This document shows, one piece after another, positions 20,134 to 28,648 of a stretch of DNA of 64,000 bases. The notes under the pieces were generated by a model. It searched no databases. It saw only the letters and a program-made list of their open reading frames with translations, and was not told where the DNA came from. Numbering within the stretch: the first letter of the stretch is position 1; each line of letters begins with the position of its first letter. The position numbers and the translations under genes are program-made. This stretch comes from Pseudomonas rhizophila (GTDB lineage Bacteria > Pseudomonadota > Gammaproteobacteria > Pseudomonadales > Pseudomonadaceae): NCBI RefSeq assembly GCF_003033885.1, contig NZ_CP024081.1, positions 5,205,178-5,269,177 of the forward strand, in the 5' to 3' direction.

Positions 20134-20943
20134 CCAACGCCAGCGGGCCAGGGCCTTCATGACTTTCATCCAGAGTTTGCGAGTGACCACCACGATGGCG
20201 TTTCCAGAAGAGGATTGAACAGCGTCGGGCAACGTTATCTCAGCGGCCGGGTCCAGGCAACCGGGAATTAACAGGCGCAAATCGTCGATCACCAGCGCGG
20301 GAAACTCTTCGGCGATCGGCCGGCCATGGTTGTAGCCGTAGCTCAGTGCCACACATTTGACCCCGGCGGCTTTCGCCGCCAACACATCGCTGCGCGAGTC
20401 GCCGACGAACAGCGATTGAGAGGCCGGGATGTTGGCCATTTTCATCACGAAAAACAGCGCGGCCGGGTCAGGTTTTTTCTGTGGCAGGGTATCGCCACCG
20501 ATGATCCAGCGAAAATAACGACCGATTTTCATCTGATCCAGCAGCGGCGCGACAAAGCGCTCCGGCTTGTTGGTGATCAGGGCCATTTCCACGCCTTGCT
20601 TGTGCAGCCACTTGAGGGTGGAACGCACACCGGGGTAGACGACCGTCAGTTCGTGATTGCCTTCATAGGCTTCGTTGAACAACTCCAACGCCCGCTCGGC
20701 CTCGGCGTCATCGACGCCCTGGGCATCGATATGGTTGGCCAAGGCCCGCCGCACCAGCATGGGCGCGCCGTTGCCGACCCAGTGGCGCACGGCGTCAATT
20801 CCGGCGGCCGGACGACCGAGCTTGAGCAGCATGTTGTCCACGGCCGCCGCCAGGTCCGGCACCGAGTCGACCAGCGTGCCGTCGAGGTCGAACATCACCA
20901 GACGCGGCAGGCTGCCGGGGAACAGCTGCTCAAAGCCGCTCAT
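20125..20943 (-). CDS. gph: Phosphoglycolate phosphatase with Trp-rich C-terminal tail
   Basis: HAD-superfamily phosphatase (272 residues) that removes phosphoglycolate. It has the nucleophile Asp19 and Asp21 in [10 protein letters not shown], the motif II threonine in ALITNKP, and motif IV in [15 protein letters not shown]. After the catalytic core there is a non-catalytic tail (about 228-272) ending [17 protein letters not shown]. The final 20 residues align with the trpG leader peptide, and an internal ATG at 20169 or 20160 could make a short separate leader peptide. It overlaps rpe by 4 nt and precedes trpE, giving an rpe-gph-trpE unit. Confidence 0.95.
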   Translation of the reverse strand: MSGFEQLFPGSLPRLVMFDLDGTLVDSVPDLAAAVDNMLLKLGRPAAGIDAVRHWVGNGAPMLVRRALANHIDAQGVDDAEAERALELFNEAYEGNHELTVVYPGVRSTLKWLHKQGVEMALITNKPERFVAPLLDQMKIGRYFRWIIGGDTLPQKKPDPAALFFVMKMANIPASQSLFVGDSRSDVLAAKAAGVKCVALSYGYNHGRPIAEEFPALVIDDLRLLIPGCLDPAAEITLPDAVQSSSGNAIVVVTRKLWMKVMKALARWRWRA

Positions 20944-21614
20944 AGACGGGCCAGGGCCAGTTCGGCACGCATCTTTTCAATGACCTCTTTGTAGTCCGGC
21001 GCATTGAAAATGGCCGAGCCTGCGACAAAGGTGTCGGCACCGGCCTCTGCGATTTCGCGGATGTTATTGACGTTCACGCCACCGTCGATCTCCAGGCGGA
21101 TATCACGGCCCGATGCCTTGATCAGCGCGCGGGCTTCGCGCAGCTTGTCGAGGGTACCAGGAATGAACTTCTGCCCGCCGAAGCCGGGGTTGACGCTCAT
21201 CAGCAGGATCATGTCGACCTTGTCCATCACGTACTTGAGCACGTCCAGGGGCGTGGCCGGGTTGAACACCAGGCCGGCCTTGCATCCGCCTTCGCGAATC
21301 AACTGCAGGGAGCGGTCGATGTGCTGGGTGGCTTCGGGGTGGAAGGTGATGTAGGTGGCACCGGCCTCGATGAAGTCGCCGACGATGCGATCCACCGGAC
21401 TGACCATCAGGTGCGCGTCGATCGGCGCCGTGACGCCGTACTTGCGCAGCGCTGCGCAGACCATCGGGCCGATGGTCAGGTTGGGTACGTAATGGTTGTC
21501 CATGACATCGAAGTGCACGATGTCGGCGCCGGCGGCCAGAACGTTGTCCACTTCTTCGCCCAGGCGGGCGAAGTCGGCGGAGAGAATCGACGGAGCAATA
21601 GCGAAGGGCTGCAT
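20940..21614 (-). CDS. rpe: Ribulose-phosphate 3-epimerase
   Basis: Interconverts ribulose-5-phosphate and xylulose-5-phosphate in the pentose phosphate pathway. The 224-residue TIM barrel has APSILSADF at the N-terminus, the metal-binding [12 protein letters not shown], and [11 protein letters not shown]. The ATG at 21614 is the family start; the frame runs back to 21680. Its stop overlaps the gph start (ATGA). rpe-gph-trpE is a conserved order in pseudomonads. Confidence 0.97.
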   Translation of the reverse strand: MQPFAIAPSILSADFARLGEEVDNVLAAGADIVHFDVMDNHYVPNLTIGPMVCAALRKYGVTAPIDAHLMVSPVDRIVGDFIEAGATYITFHPEATQHIDRSLQLIREGGCKAGLVFNPATPLDVLKYVMDKVDMILLMSVNPGFGGQKFIPGTLDKLREARALIKASGRDIRLEIDGGVNVNNIREIAEAGADTFVAGSAIFNAPDYKEVIEKMRAELALARL

Positions 21615-21692
21615 GACGCACCTGTTTTGAGCGAAATCACGATGGCGCGCATTGTATACCTCAAGATTTGGCGCGCCCACCGTGGCAGACGA

Positions 21693-22841
21693 TCAATACG
21701 CCGCGCGGTAGATCTTCTCGATATCGCTGGCGCTCAGTTTGCGTGGGTTATTGCGCATCAGTCGCTCGATCCCGGCTGCTTCCACCGCCATGGACGGTAT
21801 CACTTCGTCCGTCACCCCAAGGCTGCTCAGGCCCTGGGGGATTTCCACGGCAGCACACAGCGCAACCATGGCCTCCACGGCTTCGTCAGCGGCTTCAAGG
21901 TCACTCAGGTGCGCGGTCTTTATGCCCATGGCTTCGGCAATGTCGCGCATGCGCTCGACGCAAGCCATCTTGTTCCACGCCATGACATACGGCAGCAACA
22001 AGGCGTTTGCCACACCATGGGACACGTGAAAGCGCCCCCCCAGCGGATACGCCAGCGCATGTACCGCCCCGACCCCGGCATTGCCGAACGCCATGCCGGC
22101 CATCAGGCTTGCAGTGGCCATGTCTTCGCGAGCTTGCAAATGAGCGGGGTTGGCGTAGGCCTTGGGCAAGGCGCGGGTGATCAGTTTTATTGCGCCGATA
22201 GCCAAGGCATCGGTGATCGGCGAGGCATTGAGCGACAGGTAGGACTCGATGGCATGCACCAGTGCATCGACGCCACTGGCGGCGGTCACGCTCCGGGGAC
22301 AGGTGAGGGTCATCTGCGGGCTGACCAGCGCCACGTCCGGCAGCAGATAATCGCTGACGATACCTTTCTTGAGTTGCGCGGCCTTGTCGGAGAGGATGGC
22401 CACGTTGGTGACTTCAGAGCCGGTCCCGGCCGTGGTGGGGATGGCGATCATGGGCGCGCCTTTGCGCGGGACCTGATCGACCCCGAACATATCCTGCAGC
22501 TCGCCGTGGTAACCGGCGTAGACCCCCACGCATTTGGCAATGTCGATGGCACTGCCGCCGCCCAGGCCGATCAAGCCATCATGGCCGCCGTCACGGTAGG
22601 CCTGCATGCAGTCTTCAACGATGGCGATTTCCGGGTCCGGCATGACCCGGTCGAAAATTTCGTAGTCGCGCCCGCCCAGATGCTGCAGCGCCAGCTCCAC
22701 GGTGCCGGACTTGACCAGCGCAGCGTCGGTGACGATCAGCGGGTTATCGACATCCAGCCGCGTCAGCTCGGCCGCCAGTTGCTCGATGGCAGCCGCACCG
22801 GTGATCAGTTTGTGGGCGATCTTGAATGAGGAAAGACTCAT
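21693..22841 (-). CDS. Iron-containing alcohol dehydrogenase
   Basis: Group III Fe-dependent dehydrogenase of 382 residues. It has the NAD-binding GGGSAIDIAKC segment (about 95-105) and the metal-ligand region HALAYPLGGRFHVSHGVANA (about 262-281) with the conserved histidines; a further His is expected near the C-terminus but I did not confirm it. It resembles YiaY/AdhB-type enzymes acting on primary alcohols, aldehydes or hydroxy acids; the substrate cannot be read from sequence. It lies between rpe and the Agt-like transporter, all on the minus strand. Confidence 0.88.
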   Translation of the reverse strand: MSLSSFKIAHKLITGAAAIEQLAAELTRLDVDNPLIVTDAALVKSGTVELALQHLGGRDYEIFDRVMPDPEIAIVEDCMQAYRDGGHDGLIGLGGGSAIDIAKCVGVYAGYHGELQDMFGVDQVPRKGAPMIAIPTTAGTGSEVTNVAILSDKAAQLKKGIVSDYLLPDVALVSPQMTLTCPRSVTAASGVDALVHAIESYLSLNASPITDALAIGAIKLITRALPKAYANPAHLQAREDMATASLMAGMAFGNAGVGAVHALAYPLGGRFHVSHGVANALLLPYVMAWNKMACVERMRDIAEAMGIKTAHLSDLEAADEAVEAMVALCAAVEIPQGLSSLGVTDEVIPSMAVEAAGIERLMRNNPRKLSASDIEKIYRAAY

Positions 22842-22933
22842 GTGCGCGGCCTCTTATTCGCGTATGGGCTGGCACAAGGATAGCTCGGTATTTAAGGTTG
22901 TCTTCCATTCAGCCCATGAATACACCGCAAATC

Positions 22934-23029
22934 CCCTGTGGGAGCGAGCCTGCTCGCGATGGCGGTAGAACATTCGACATTTTTATCGACTGACACTCCC
23001 GCTATCGCGAGCAGGCTCGCTCCCACAGG
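22934..23029. repeat. REP pair (BIME-like)
   Basis: Inverted pair of the REP core GTGGGAGCGAGCCTGCTCGCGAT (left copy from 22937, right copy ending at 23026) with about 45 nt between. It lies between the end of the transporter operon and the Fe-alcohol dehydrogenase gene. Confidence 0.9.
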
Positions 23030-23044
23030 GTACAACACTGACCG

Positions 23045-23869
23045 TCAGACCTGCGCAGTACGCAGCTTCTCGCTACGCCCACGCAACCACTCCAGAGTCA
23101 GCAACAGGATCACCGAAAAGGCGATCAGCAGCGTCGCGGCGGCGGCGATGGTGGGGCTGAGGTTCTCGCGGATACCGCTGAACATCTGCCTTGGCAGAGT
23201 TGCCTGCTCGGGACCGGCCAGGAACAGCGTCACCACCACTTCATCGAACGAGGTCGCGAAGGCGAACAGTGCGCCGGAGATCACGCCCGGGGCGATCAAA
23301 GGCAAGGTCACTCGACGAAACGCCGTCAACGGCGAAGCTCCAAGGCTGGCGGCGGCCCGAACCAGGTTGTAGTTAAAGCCCTGCAGAGTCGCCGATACCG
23401 TGATGATGACGAACGGCACGCCCAGCACGGCATGGACCACGATCAGCGAGAAGAAACTGTTGCCCATTCCCAGCGGCGCGAAGAACAGGTAACTGGCCAC
23501 CCCGATGATCACCACCGGCACCACCATCGGCGAGATCACCAGGGCCATCACCAGCGCCTTGCCTGGGAAATCACCACGGGTCAGGCCAATCGCCGCCAGG
23601 GTACCGAAGACCATCGCCAGTACCGTCGCCGCCGGGGCGACGATGACGCTGTTCCTCAGCGCCCGCATCCACTCCGCCGAAGCGAAGAAATCGTGGTACC
23701 ACTGCAACGAAAAGCCTTGCAACGGGTACACCAGGAAGCTGCCGGAGTTGAACGACAATGGAATGATCACCAGCACCGGCAGGATCAGGAACAACAGGAT
23801 CAGCCCGCAGAATATGCGCAAGCTGTAGAACCACACCCGCTCGACGGGGGACATGTAAGGACTCAGCAT
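23045..23869 (-). CDS. agtD: ABC transporter permease, PotC/PotI type (AgtD-like)
   Basis: Inner-membrane permease of 274 residues with six hydrophobic segments. The BPD_transp_1 EAA loop reads VRAAASLGASPLTAFRRVTLPLIAPG, which contacts the ATPase. It is the last gene of a four-gene operon (ATPase, binding protein, two permeases) matching agtABCD order in P. aeruginosa, where the system imports 4-aminobutyrate and 5-aminovalerate. General polyamine-type import is the conservative reading. It lies 12 nt after the larger permease gene. Confidence 0.85.
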   Translation of the reverse strand: MLSPYMSPVERVWFYSLRIFCGLILLFLILPVLVIIPLSFNSGSFLVYPLQGFSLQWYHDFFASAEWMRALRNSVIVAPAATVLAMVFGTLAAIGLTRGDFPGKALVMALVISPMVVPVVIIGVASYLFFAPLGMGNSFFSLIVVHAVLGVPFVIITVSATLQGFNYNLVRAAASLGASPLTAFRRVTLPLIAPGVISGALFAFATSFDEVVVTLFLAGPEQATLPRQMFSGIRENLSPTIAAAATLLIAFSVILLLTLEWLRGRSEKLRTAQV

Positions 23870-23881
23870 TTCAATCTCCCC

Positions 23882-25129
23882 TCAGCTCAGGCGCAGGCGG
23901 CTGGCGCCCACCAGCCAGTTGTAAATCAGATAAAGCACGACGGTTGCCAGCAACAACAACCCGCCGAGCGCCGTGGCCATACCCCAGTTGATGCTGGTGT
24001 TGGTGTAGAACGCGACAAAATAGCTGACCATCTGATCGCTCGGGCTGCCCAGCAGCGCCGGAGTGATGTAGTAGCCGATGGCGAGGATGAACACCAACAG
24101 GCAACCGGCGCCGACACCGGCATAGGTCTGCGGGAAATACACGCGCCAGAAGCTGGCGAACGGATGGCAGCCCAGGGAAATCGCCGCACGCATGTAAGTC
24201 GGAGAGATGCCTTTCATCACGCTGTAAATCGGCAGGATCATGAACGGCAGCAGGATATGGACCATGGAGATGTAGACACCGGCGCGGTTGAACACCAACT
24301 CCAGAGGCTTATCGATAATGCCCATGGCCATCAGGCCACTGTTGATCAGCCCGCCCGATTGCAGCAGCACGATCCACGCCGCCACCCGCACCAGGATCGA
24401 CGTCCAGAACGGCAACAGCACCAAAATCATCAGCAGGTTGCTTTGGCGCGACGGCAGGTTCGCCAGCAGGTAGGCCAACGGATAGGCCAGCACCAGGCAG
24501 ATCGCGGTAATCACCAGGCCCATCCAGAACGTACGGGCAAAAATATCCAGGTAGATCGCCTGGTCGGGGGTGGCCGGGGCCAGTTCGCCAAGATCATCGA
24601 TGCGATGATCGACGGCCGCCAGCAGGTAATACGGGGTGACATCACTGGTGTTGCGGCGGATCACCTGCCAATACGCCGGATCCCCCCAGCGTTCGTCGAG
24701 GCTCTCCATCGCTTCTTTATAGGAAACCGGCTCGGTGGCGAACGGCAGCGCACGGGCGGTCTTGGTCAGCAGACTGCGATAGCCGGCCAGTTCCATGTTC
24801 AGGCGCTTGGACAAATCGCCCAAGGTCTGATTCTTGCGCGCTTCGGCCAGGTCTTCGCTGGCGGCTTTGTATACCGGCTCGCCTGGCAACCCACGTCCGT
24901 CCCAGGCAGCGACCGCGGCGACAGTGCGCGGCATGCCGTTGACCACTTCCGGGTTGCTGACGCTTTTGAACAGCAGCGCCACGATTGGCACCAGGAACAC
25001 CAGCAACAGAAACAACACCAGCGGCGCGATCAAGGCCTGGGCCTTCCAGCGGTTGACCCGCTCGGCGCGCTTGAGCCGTTGCTTCAGGGTGGGGCTGGTG
25101 CCCGCGTTCAGTGGAACGGCGATGGCCAT
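23882..25129 (-). CDS. agtC: ABC transporter permease, PotB/PotH type, with large periplasmic insertion (AgtC-like)
   Basis: Permease of 415 residues. The first membrane segment (about 33-53) is followed by a long hydrophilic, presumably periplasmic region (about 60-195). The remaining five membrane segments follow, including the EAA loop MRAAISLGCHPFASFWRVYFPQT. PotB/PotH proteins are usually nearer 280-320 residues, so the insertion of roughly 130 residues is notable, though it may be general for this subfamily. GGAG lies 6 nt before the ATG at 25129. It is separated from the binding-protein gene by a 104-bp palindromic repeat element. Confidence 0.85.
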   Translation of the reverse strand: MAIAVPLNAGTSPTLKQRLKRAERVNRWKAQALIAPLVLFLLLVFLVPIVALLFKSVSNPEVVNGMPRTVAAVAAWDGRGLPGEPVYKAASEDLAEARKNQTLGDLSKRLNMELAGYRSLLTKTARALPFATEPVSYKEAMESLDERWGDPAYWQVIRRNTSDVTPYYLLAAVDHRIDDLGELAPATPDQAIYLDIFARTFWMGLVITAICLVLAYPLAYLLANLPSRQSNLLMILVLLPFWTSILVRVAAWIVLLQSGGLINSGLMAMGIIDKPLELVFNRAGVYISMVHILLPFMILPIYSVMKGISPTYMRAAISLGCHPFASFWRVYFPQTYAGVGAGCLLVFILAIGYYITPALLGSPSDQMVSYFVAFYTNTSINWGMATALGGLLLLATVVLYLIYNWLVGASRLRLS

Positions 25130-25208
25130 GGCGAACTCCGCAAATCTTTTTGATCGTTACAGAAGCGGCGTGCCGCTTCTGTTCTTTTGAAACGTTGGCC
25201 TCTGAGCC

Positions 25209-25312
25209 GATCGTTCCCACGCTCCGCGTGGGAATGCATCCAATGACGCTCTGCGTCACAAAGGACGCGAAGCGTCCTGGGCGGCATTCCCACGCGGAGC
25301 GTGGGAACGATC
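25209..25312. repeat. 104-bp palindromic element (GATCGTTCCCACGCTCCGCG class)
   Basis: Terminal inverted repeats of about 29 bp beginning GATCGTTCCCACGC, identical on inspection, enclose two smaller hairpins (GACGC-TCT-GCGTC and GGACGC-GAA-GCGTCC). It differs in sequence from the REP core. It lies inside the agt-like operon between the binding-protein and permease genes and may set differential expression by stabilising or ending the upstream part of the mRNA. Confidence 0.8.
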
Positions 25313-25323
25313 TCTGTCAGCGG

Positions 25324-26367
25324 TTACTTCGCCGCCCAGGAGTTGAAGCGCTGCTCCAGTTGCTCACCGTTGTCAGCCCAGAAGCTGACGTCGATCTGCA
25401 CCTGGTTGGCGATGTTTTCCGGGGTGGTCGGCATGTCTTTCAAGACATCCTTGGACAACAGCGGTACAGCCTGGGTATTGGCCGGGCCGTAGGCGATGTT
25501 TTCCGAGTAGATCTTTTGCTGCTGCGGTGCCACCGAGAAAGCGATGAATTTCTTCGCAGCTTCGGCGCGGGTCTTGTCCAGACCGCGTGGAATTGCCCAC
25601 GCGTCGAAGTCGTAGATGCCGCCGTTCCACACCACTTTCAGGTTGCTTTCCTTCTGCACCGCAGCGATCCGACCGTTGTAGGCCGAGCTCATGACCACGT
25701 CACCGGAAGCCAGGTACTGCGGCGGCTGGGCGCCGGCCTCCCACCACTGGATGTTCGGCTTGAGTTCGTCGAGCTTCTTGAAGGCACGATCCTGGCCATC
25801 TTTGCCGGCCAGCACTTTGTACACGTCTTTCGGCGCGACGCCGTCAGCCATCAAGGCAAATTCCAGGGTGTACTTGGCGCCTTTGCGCAGGCCACGCTTG
25901 CCTGGGAATTGCTTGGTGTCCCAGAAATCCGCCCAACTGGTCGGTGCGGTTTTCAGTTTGTCGGCGTTGTAGGCCAGCACGGTGGACCACACGAAGAAGC
26001 CCACGCCGCAAGGCTGGATGGCGCCCTTGACGTAGTCTTCGGCCTTGCCGAACAGAGCCGGGTCCAGTTGCTCGAACATGTCTTCGTCACAACCTCGGGA
26101 CAGCTCCGGGGACTCGACTTCCACCAAGTCCCACGAAACGCTCTTGGTGTCGACCATGGCCTTGACCTTGGCCATTTCACCGTTGTATTCGCCAGCGATG
26201 ATCTTGCCGTTGCCGGCTGCTTCCCACGGCGCGTAGAAGGCTTTGGCCTGAGCCGCCTTGTTCGCCCCACCGAAAGACACCACAGTCAGGTCCGGGCCCG
26301 CCGCCATCGCGCTTGCCGCACCCATCATGCCCAGGGTCAGGGCTGTGAACTTCAGGGATCTCAACAT
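25324..26367 (-). CDS. agtB: ABC transporter substrate-binding protein, PotD type (AgtB-like)
   Basis: Periplasmic binding protein of 347 residues. It has a signal peptide (1 to about 22, ending AMA) and a mature start GPDLTVVSFGGANKAAQ, typical of the PotD/polyamine-binding cluster. Two-lobed SBP signatures include WDLVEVESPELSRGC and the C-terminal QVQIDVSFWADNGE. In P. aeruginosa the equivalent serves 5-aminovalerate/GABA uptake. GGAGAG precedes the ATG by about 9 nt. It is the second gene of the operon, 49 nt after the ATPase. Confidence 0.85.
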   Translation of the reverse strand: MLRSLKFTALTLGMMGAASAMAAGPDLTVVSFGGANKAAQAKAFYAPWEAAGNGKIIAGEYNGEMAKVKAMVDTKSVSWDLVEVESPELSRGCDEDMFEQLDPALFGKAEDYVKGAIQPCGVGFFVWSTVLAYNADKLKTAPTSWADFWDTKQFPGKRGLRKGAKYTLEFALMADGVAPKDVYKVLAGKDGQDRAFKKLDELKPNIQWWEAGAQPPQYLASGDVVMSSAYNGRIAAVQKESNLKVVWNGGIYDFDAWAIPRGLDKTRAEAAKKFIAFSVAPQQQKIYSENIAYGPANTQAVPLLSKDVLKDMPTTPENIANQVQIDVSFWADNGEQLEQRFNSWAAK

Positions 26368-26416
26368 TTATTGTTCTCTCCACGTGCAGGGTTGGTGTTG
26401 GTACAGCAGGGGGCGA

Positions 26417-27541
26417 TCAATTCGCCTCTAGAAGGGGATCGAGCGCACGCACATGCTCGACTTGCCAGCCAAGCGGAACCACGTCCCCAACAGCGAGCCC
26501 GGGATCGAGTTCGGCAATCGGTTGTTTCACGAAGAAGTCATTCTTGCCACAGACCTCCAGGCGAACCCGGACGTGGTCGCCCAGATAGATGAATTCCGCC
26601 ACCCTCCCTGAGAAGCGGTTGACACATTGTTCGCTTGCGCCGTTGAGGCTCACCCGCTCCGGGCGGATCGACAGGGTCACCGGCTCGCCGGGTTTGCCGA
26701 CGTTCACCGCCAGGGCCTCGACCTTTTCACCACGCCCCAGCTCCACCAGGCAACGATCGCCGGTCTGGCTGTGCAGGCGGCCGTTGAGACGGTTGTTCTC
26801 GCCGATGAAGTTGGCGACGAAGGTGTTCCTTGGCTCTTCGTAGAGGGTGCGTGGCGGGGCAATCTGCTGGATTTCGCCTTGATGGAACACCGCTACCCGG
26901 TCGGACATGGTCAAGGCTTCGCCCTGGTCGTGAGTCACATAGACCACTGTCACACCGAGGCGCTGATGCAGATGCTTGATCTCCATCTGCATGTGTTCAC
27001 GCAGTTGTTTGTCCAGGGCGCCAAGGGGTTCGTCCATCAGCACCAGTTGCGGTTCGAACACCAGCGCCCGGGCCAGGGCCACGCGCTGTTGCTGGCCGCC
27101 GGACAACTGAGCCGGGTAGCGTTGGGCAAACGTGTCCAGCTGGACCATGCTCAAGACGCGCTTGACCCGATCACTCACGTCGCTTTTGTTCAAGCCGCGC
27201 ACGGTCAGCGGGAAGGCCAGGTTCTCGGCAACGGTCATGTGCGGGAACAAAGCGTAGTTCTGGAACACCATGCCGATGTCACGCTTGTGGGGTGGCACGT
27301 TGTTGATGGAGCGTCCGGCCAGCTGGATCTCACCGGCAGTGGGTGTTTCAAACCCGGCGAGCATCATCAGGCTGGTGGTTTTGCCGGAACCGGACGGCCC
27401 GAGCAGAGTCAGGAATTCGCCTTTGCGAATGTCCAGGTTGAGGTCCTTGACGATCAGGTTCTCGCCGTCGTAGCTCTTTTGCACACCACGAAAGCTGACC
27501 AGTACATCACTGGCCCCCGCGCTTGAATCGACCTGGCTCAT
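26417..27541 (-). CDS. agtA: ABC transporter ATP-binding protein, PotA type (AgtA-like)
   Basis: ATPase of 374 residues. It has Walker A GPSGSGKTT (about 49-57), the signature LSGGQQQR (about 150-157), Walker B LVLMDEPLGALD (about 170-181), the H-loop VTHDQ, and a C-terminal TOBE domain (about 290-370) as in PotA. It is the first gene of the transporter operon. A perfect 18-bp palindrome lies 111 bp upstream of its start, and the agtR-like regulator gene is directly beyond that. Confidence 0.87.
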   Translation of the reverse strand: MSQVDSSAGASDVLVSFRGVQKSYDGENLIVKDLNLDIRKGEFLTLLGPSGSGKTTSLMMLAGFETPTAGEIQLAGRSINNVPPHKRDIGMVFQNYALFPHMTVAENLAFPLTVRGLNKSDVSDRVKRVLSMVQLDTFAQRYPAQLSGGQQQRVALARALVFEPQLVLMDEPLGALDKQLREHMQMEIKHLHQRLGVTVVYVTHDQGEALTMSDRVAVFHQGEIQQIAPPRTLYEEPRNTFVANFIGENNRLNGRLHSQTGDRCLVELGRGEKVEALAVNVGKPGEPVTLSIRPERVSLNGASEQCVNRFSGRVAEFIYLGDHVRVRLEVCGKNDFFVKQPIAELDPGLAVGDVVPLGWQVEHVRALDPLLEAN

Positions 27542-27651
27542 ACCCGCACCTTTTGTATTGATGACTGCTTGTGAATCAAGCCTAGTGGAGCCTGGGGCCT
27601 GCGCAAATCGGGGCGCAGGAGAGAATCGCCTCAGCCGGATGGAAGAGTCGG

Positions 27652-27669
27652 TGTAGGGATTTCCCTACA
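27652..27669. promoter_or_regulatory. Perfect 18-bp palindrome, candidate AgtR operator
   Basis: TGTAGGGA (27652-27659), TT, TCCCTACA (27662-27669). It lies about 111-128 bp upstream of agtA on the minus strand, between the transporter operon and the gene of a NarL/LuxR-type response regulator. Size and symmetry fit a dimer of such a regulator. I noticed no second perfect copy elsewhere in the window. Confidence 0.6.
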
Positions 27670-27702
27670 AGGATGGCGGGATTGGATAAGGACAGTCGTG
27701 AG

Positions 27703-27728
27703 TTATGAGCTGCAAGCTGCAAGCAGGG
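27703..27728. repeat. Short GAGCTGCAAGC-type repeat fragment
   Basis: TTATGAGCTGCAAGCTGCAAGC resembles the repeat at 4843-4884 (TTATGAGCTGCAAGCC). It lies in the 345-bp gap 27542-27886, which also holds the candidate AgtR operator and a REP pair. Confidence 0.45.
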
Positions 27729-27780
27729 ACAAAAGCGGTGTTGGGGCGTGTCGCAAATGGATATGCCGACACACTGCCCG

Positions 27781-27873
27781 TGTGGGAGCGAGCCTGCTCG
27801 CGATGGCGGCGGATCAGCCAGCATCGTGGTTGACTGACACACCGCCATCGCGAGCAGGCTCGCTCCCACAGGG
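27781..27873. repeat. REP pair (BIME-like)
   Basis: Inverted REP cores TGTGGGAGCGAGCCTGCTCGCGAT (27781-27804) and ATCGCGAGCAGGCTCGCTCCCACA (ending 27870), just beyond the stop of the response-regulator gene. It may separate the regulator and transporter transcripts. Confidence 0.9.
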
Positions 27874-27886
27874 GATTGTGGTGGGC

Positions 27887-28516
27887 TTAGAGCAACTTAT
27901 GCTCCATCGCATACTTCACCAGTTCCGCCAAGGAAGTGATGTTGAGTTTCTGCATCAGCCGCGCTTTGTGAGTGCTGATGGTTTTGCTGCTCAGGGCCAA
28001 TTGCTGGGCGATGTCGTTGACGTTGGCCCCTTGGGCCAGGCGCTCGAAGACAGAGAATTCGCGCTCGGACAGCAGCGAGTGCAGCGGTCGGCTGTCGGTC
28101 AGGCCCACTTCGAAAACCATGCGGTCGGCCAGTTCCGGGTCGATGTAACGTCCGCCGGCCGCGACCTTGCGAATCGCCATGAGCAGCAAGGCCGGGTCGC
28201 TGTCCTTGGTCGCGTAGCCGGCGGCACCGACCTTCAGCGCGCGCGCCGCCATTTGCGCCTCATCGTGCATCGACAACACCAGGATCGCCGGCGGATTGTT
28301 CAACGCACGGATCCGCGGGATCGCCTCCAGACCATTGACGCCAGGCATGGAGATATCCAACAGCACCACTTCGCAGGGCACATGCCGCAGGGTCTCCAGC
28401 AATTGTTCGCCATTGCTCGCCTCCCCCACGACCACCAGGTCCTTCGCCAGGCCGATCAACTGCTTGATGCCTTCGCGCACGATGGTGTGGTCTTCGGCTA
28501 CCAGTACACGGATCAC
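27887..28516 (-). CDS. agtR: NarL/FixJ-family response regulator (AgtR-like)
   Basis: Two-component DNA-binding regulator of 209 residues. The receiver domain (1 to about 120) has acidic residues Glu8/Asp9 and the phospho-acceptor Asp54 in VLLDISMPG. A LuxR-type HTH follows (about 147-205, LSEREFSVFERLAQG to LNITSLAELVKYA). The start is GTG at 28516, preceded by TGGAG at 7-nt spacing; the frame upstream crosses a REP element and is not coding. It sits next to a hybrid-sensor kinase and a 5-aminovalerate-type ABC operon, the same arrangement as agtSR-agtABCD in P. aeruginosa. Confidence 0.85.
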   Translation of the reverse strand: MIRVLVAEDHTIVREGIKQLIGLAKDLVVVGEASNGEQLLETLRHVPCEVVLLDISMPGVNGLEAIPRIRALNNPPAILVLSMHDEAQMAARALKVGAAGYATKDSDPALLLMAIRKVAAGGRYIDPELADRMVFEVGLTDSRPLHSLLSEREFSVFERLAQGANVNDIAQQLALSSKTISTHKARLMQKLNITSLAELVKYAMEHKLL

Positions 28517-28540
28517 GTTTTTCTCCAGATTCAGAATCTC

Positions 28541-28616
28541 ATCGCGAGCAGGCTCGCTCCCACAGGGTTGTGCGTGTGTGCATCTCAATCAATGTGGGAG
28601 CGAGCCTGCTCGCGAT
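28541..28616. repeat. REP pair, opposite arrangement
   Basis: ATCGCGAGCAGGCTCGCTCCCACA (28541-28564) then TGTGGGAGCGAGCCTGCTCGCGAT (28593-28616). The two cores are arranged in the opposite order to the pairs at 18480, 22934 and 27781. It lies between the kinase and regulator genes, immediately upstream of the agtR ribosome-binding site. Confidence 0.88.
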
Positions 28617-28648
28617 AGCGTCAGCCAAGCCAAGCCAAACAAAAATCA

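Noticed and set aside
18480..28616. Regularly repeated GAGCGAGCCTGCTCGC sequences as a possible CRISPR array
   Set aside because: Copies are inverted pairs in separate intergenic regions, not direct repeats with uniform spacers, and no cas genes are present.
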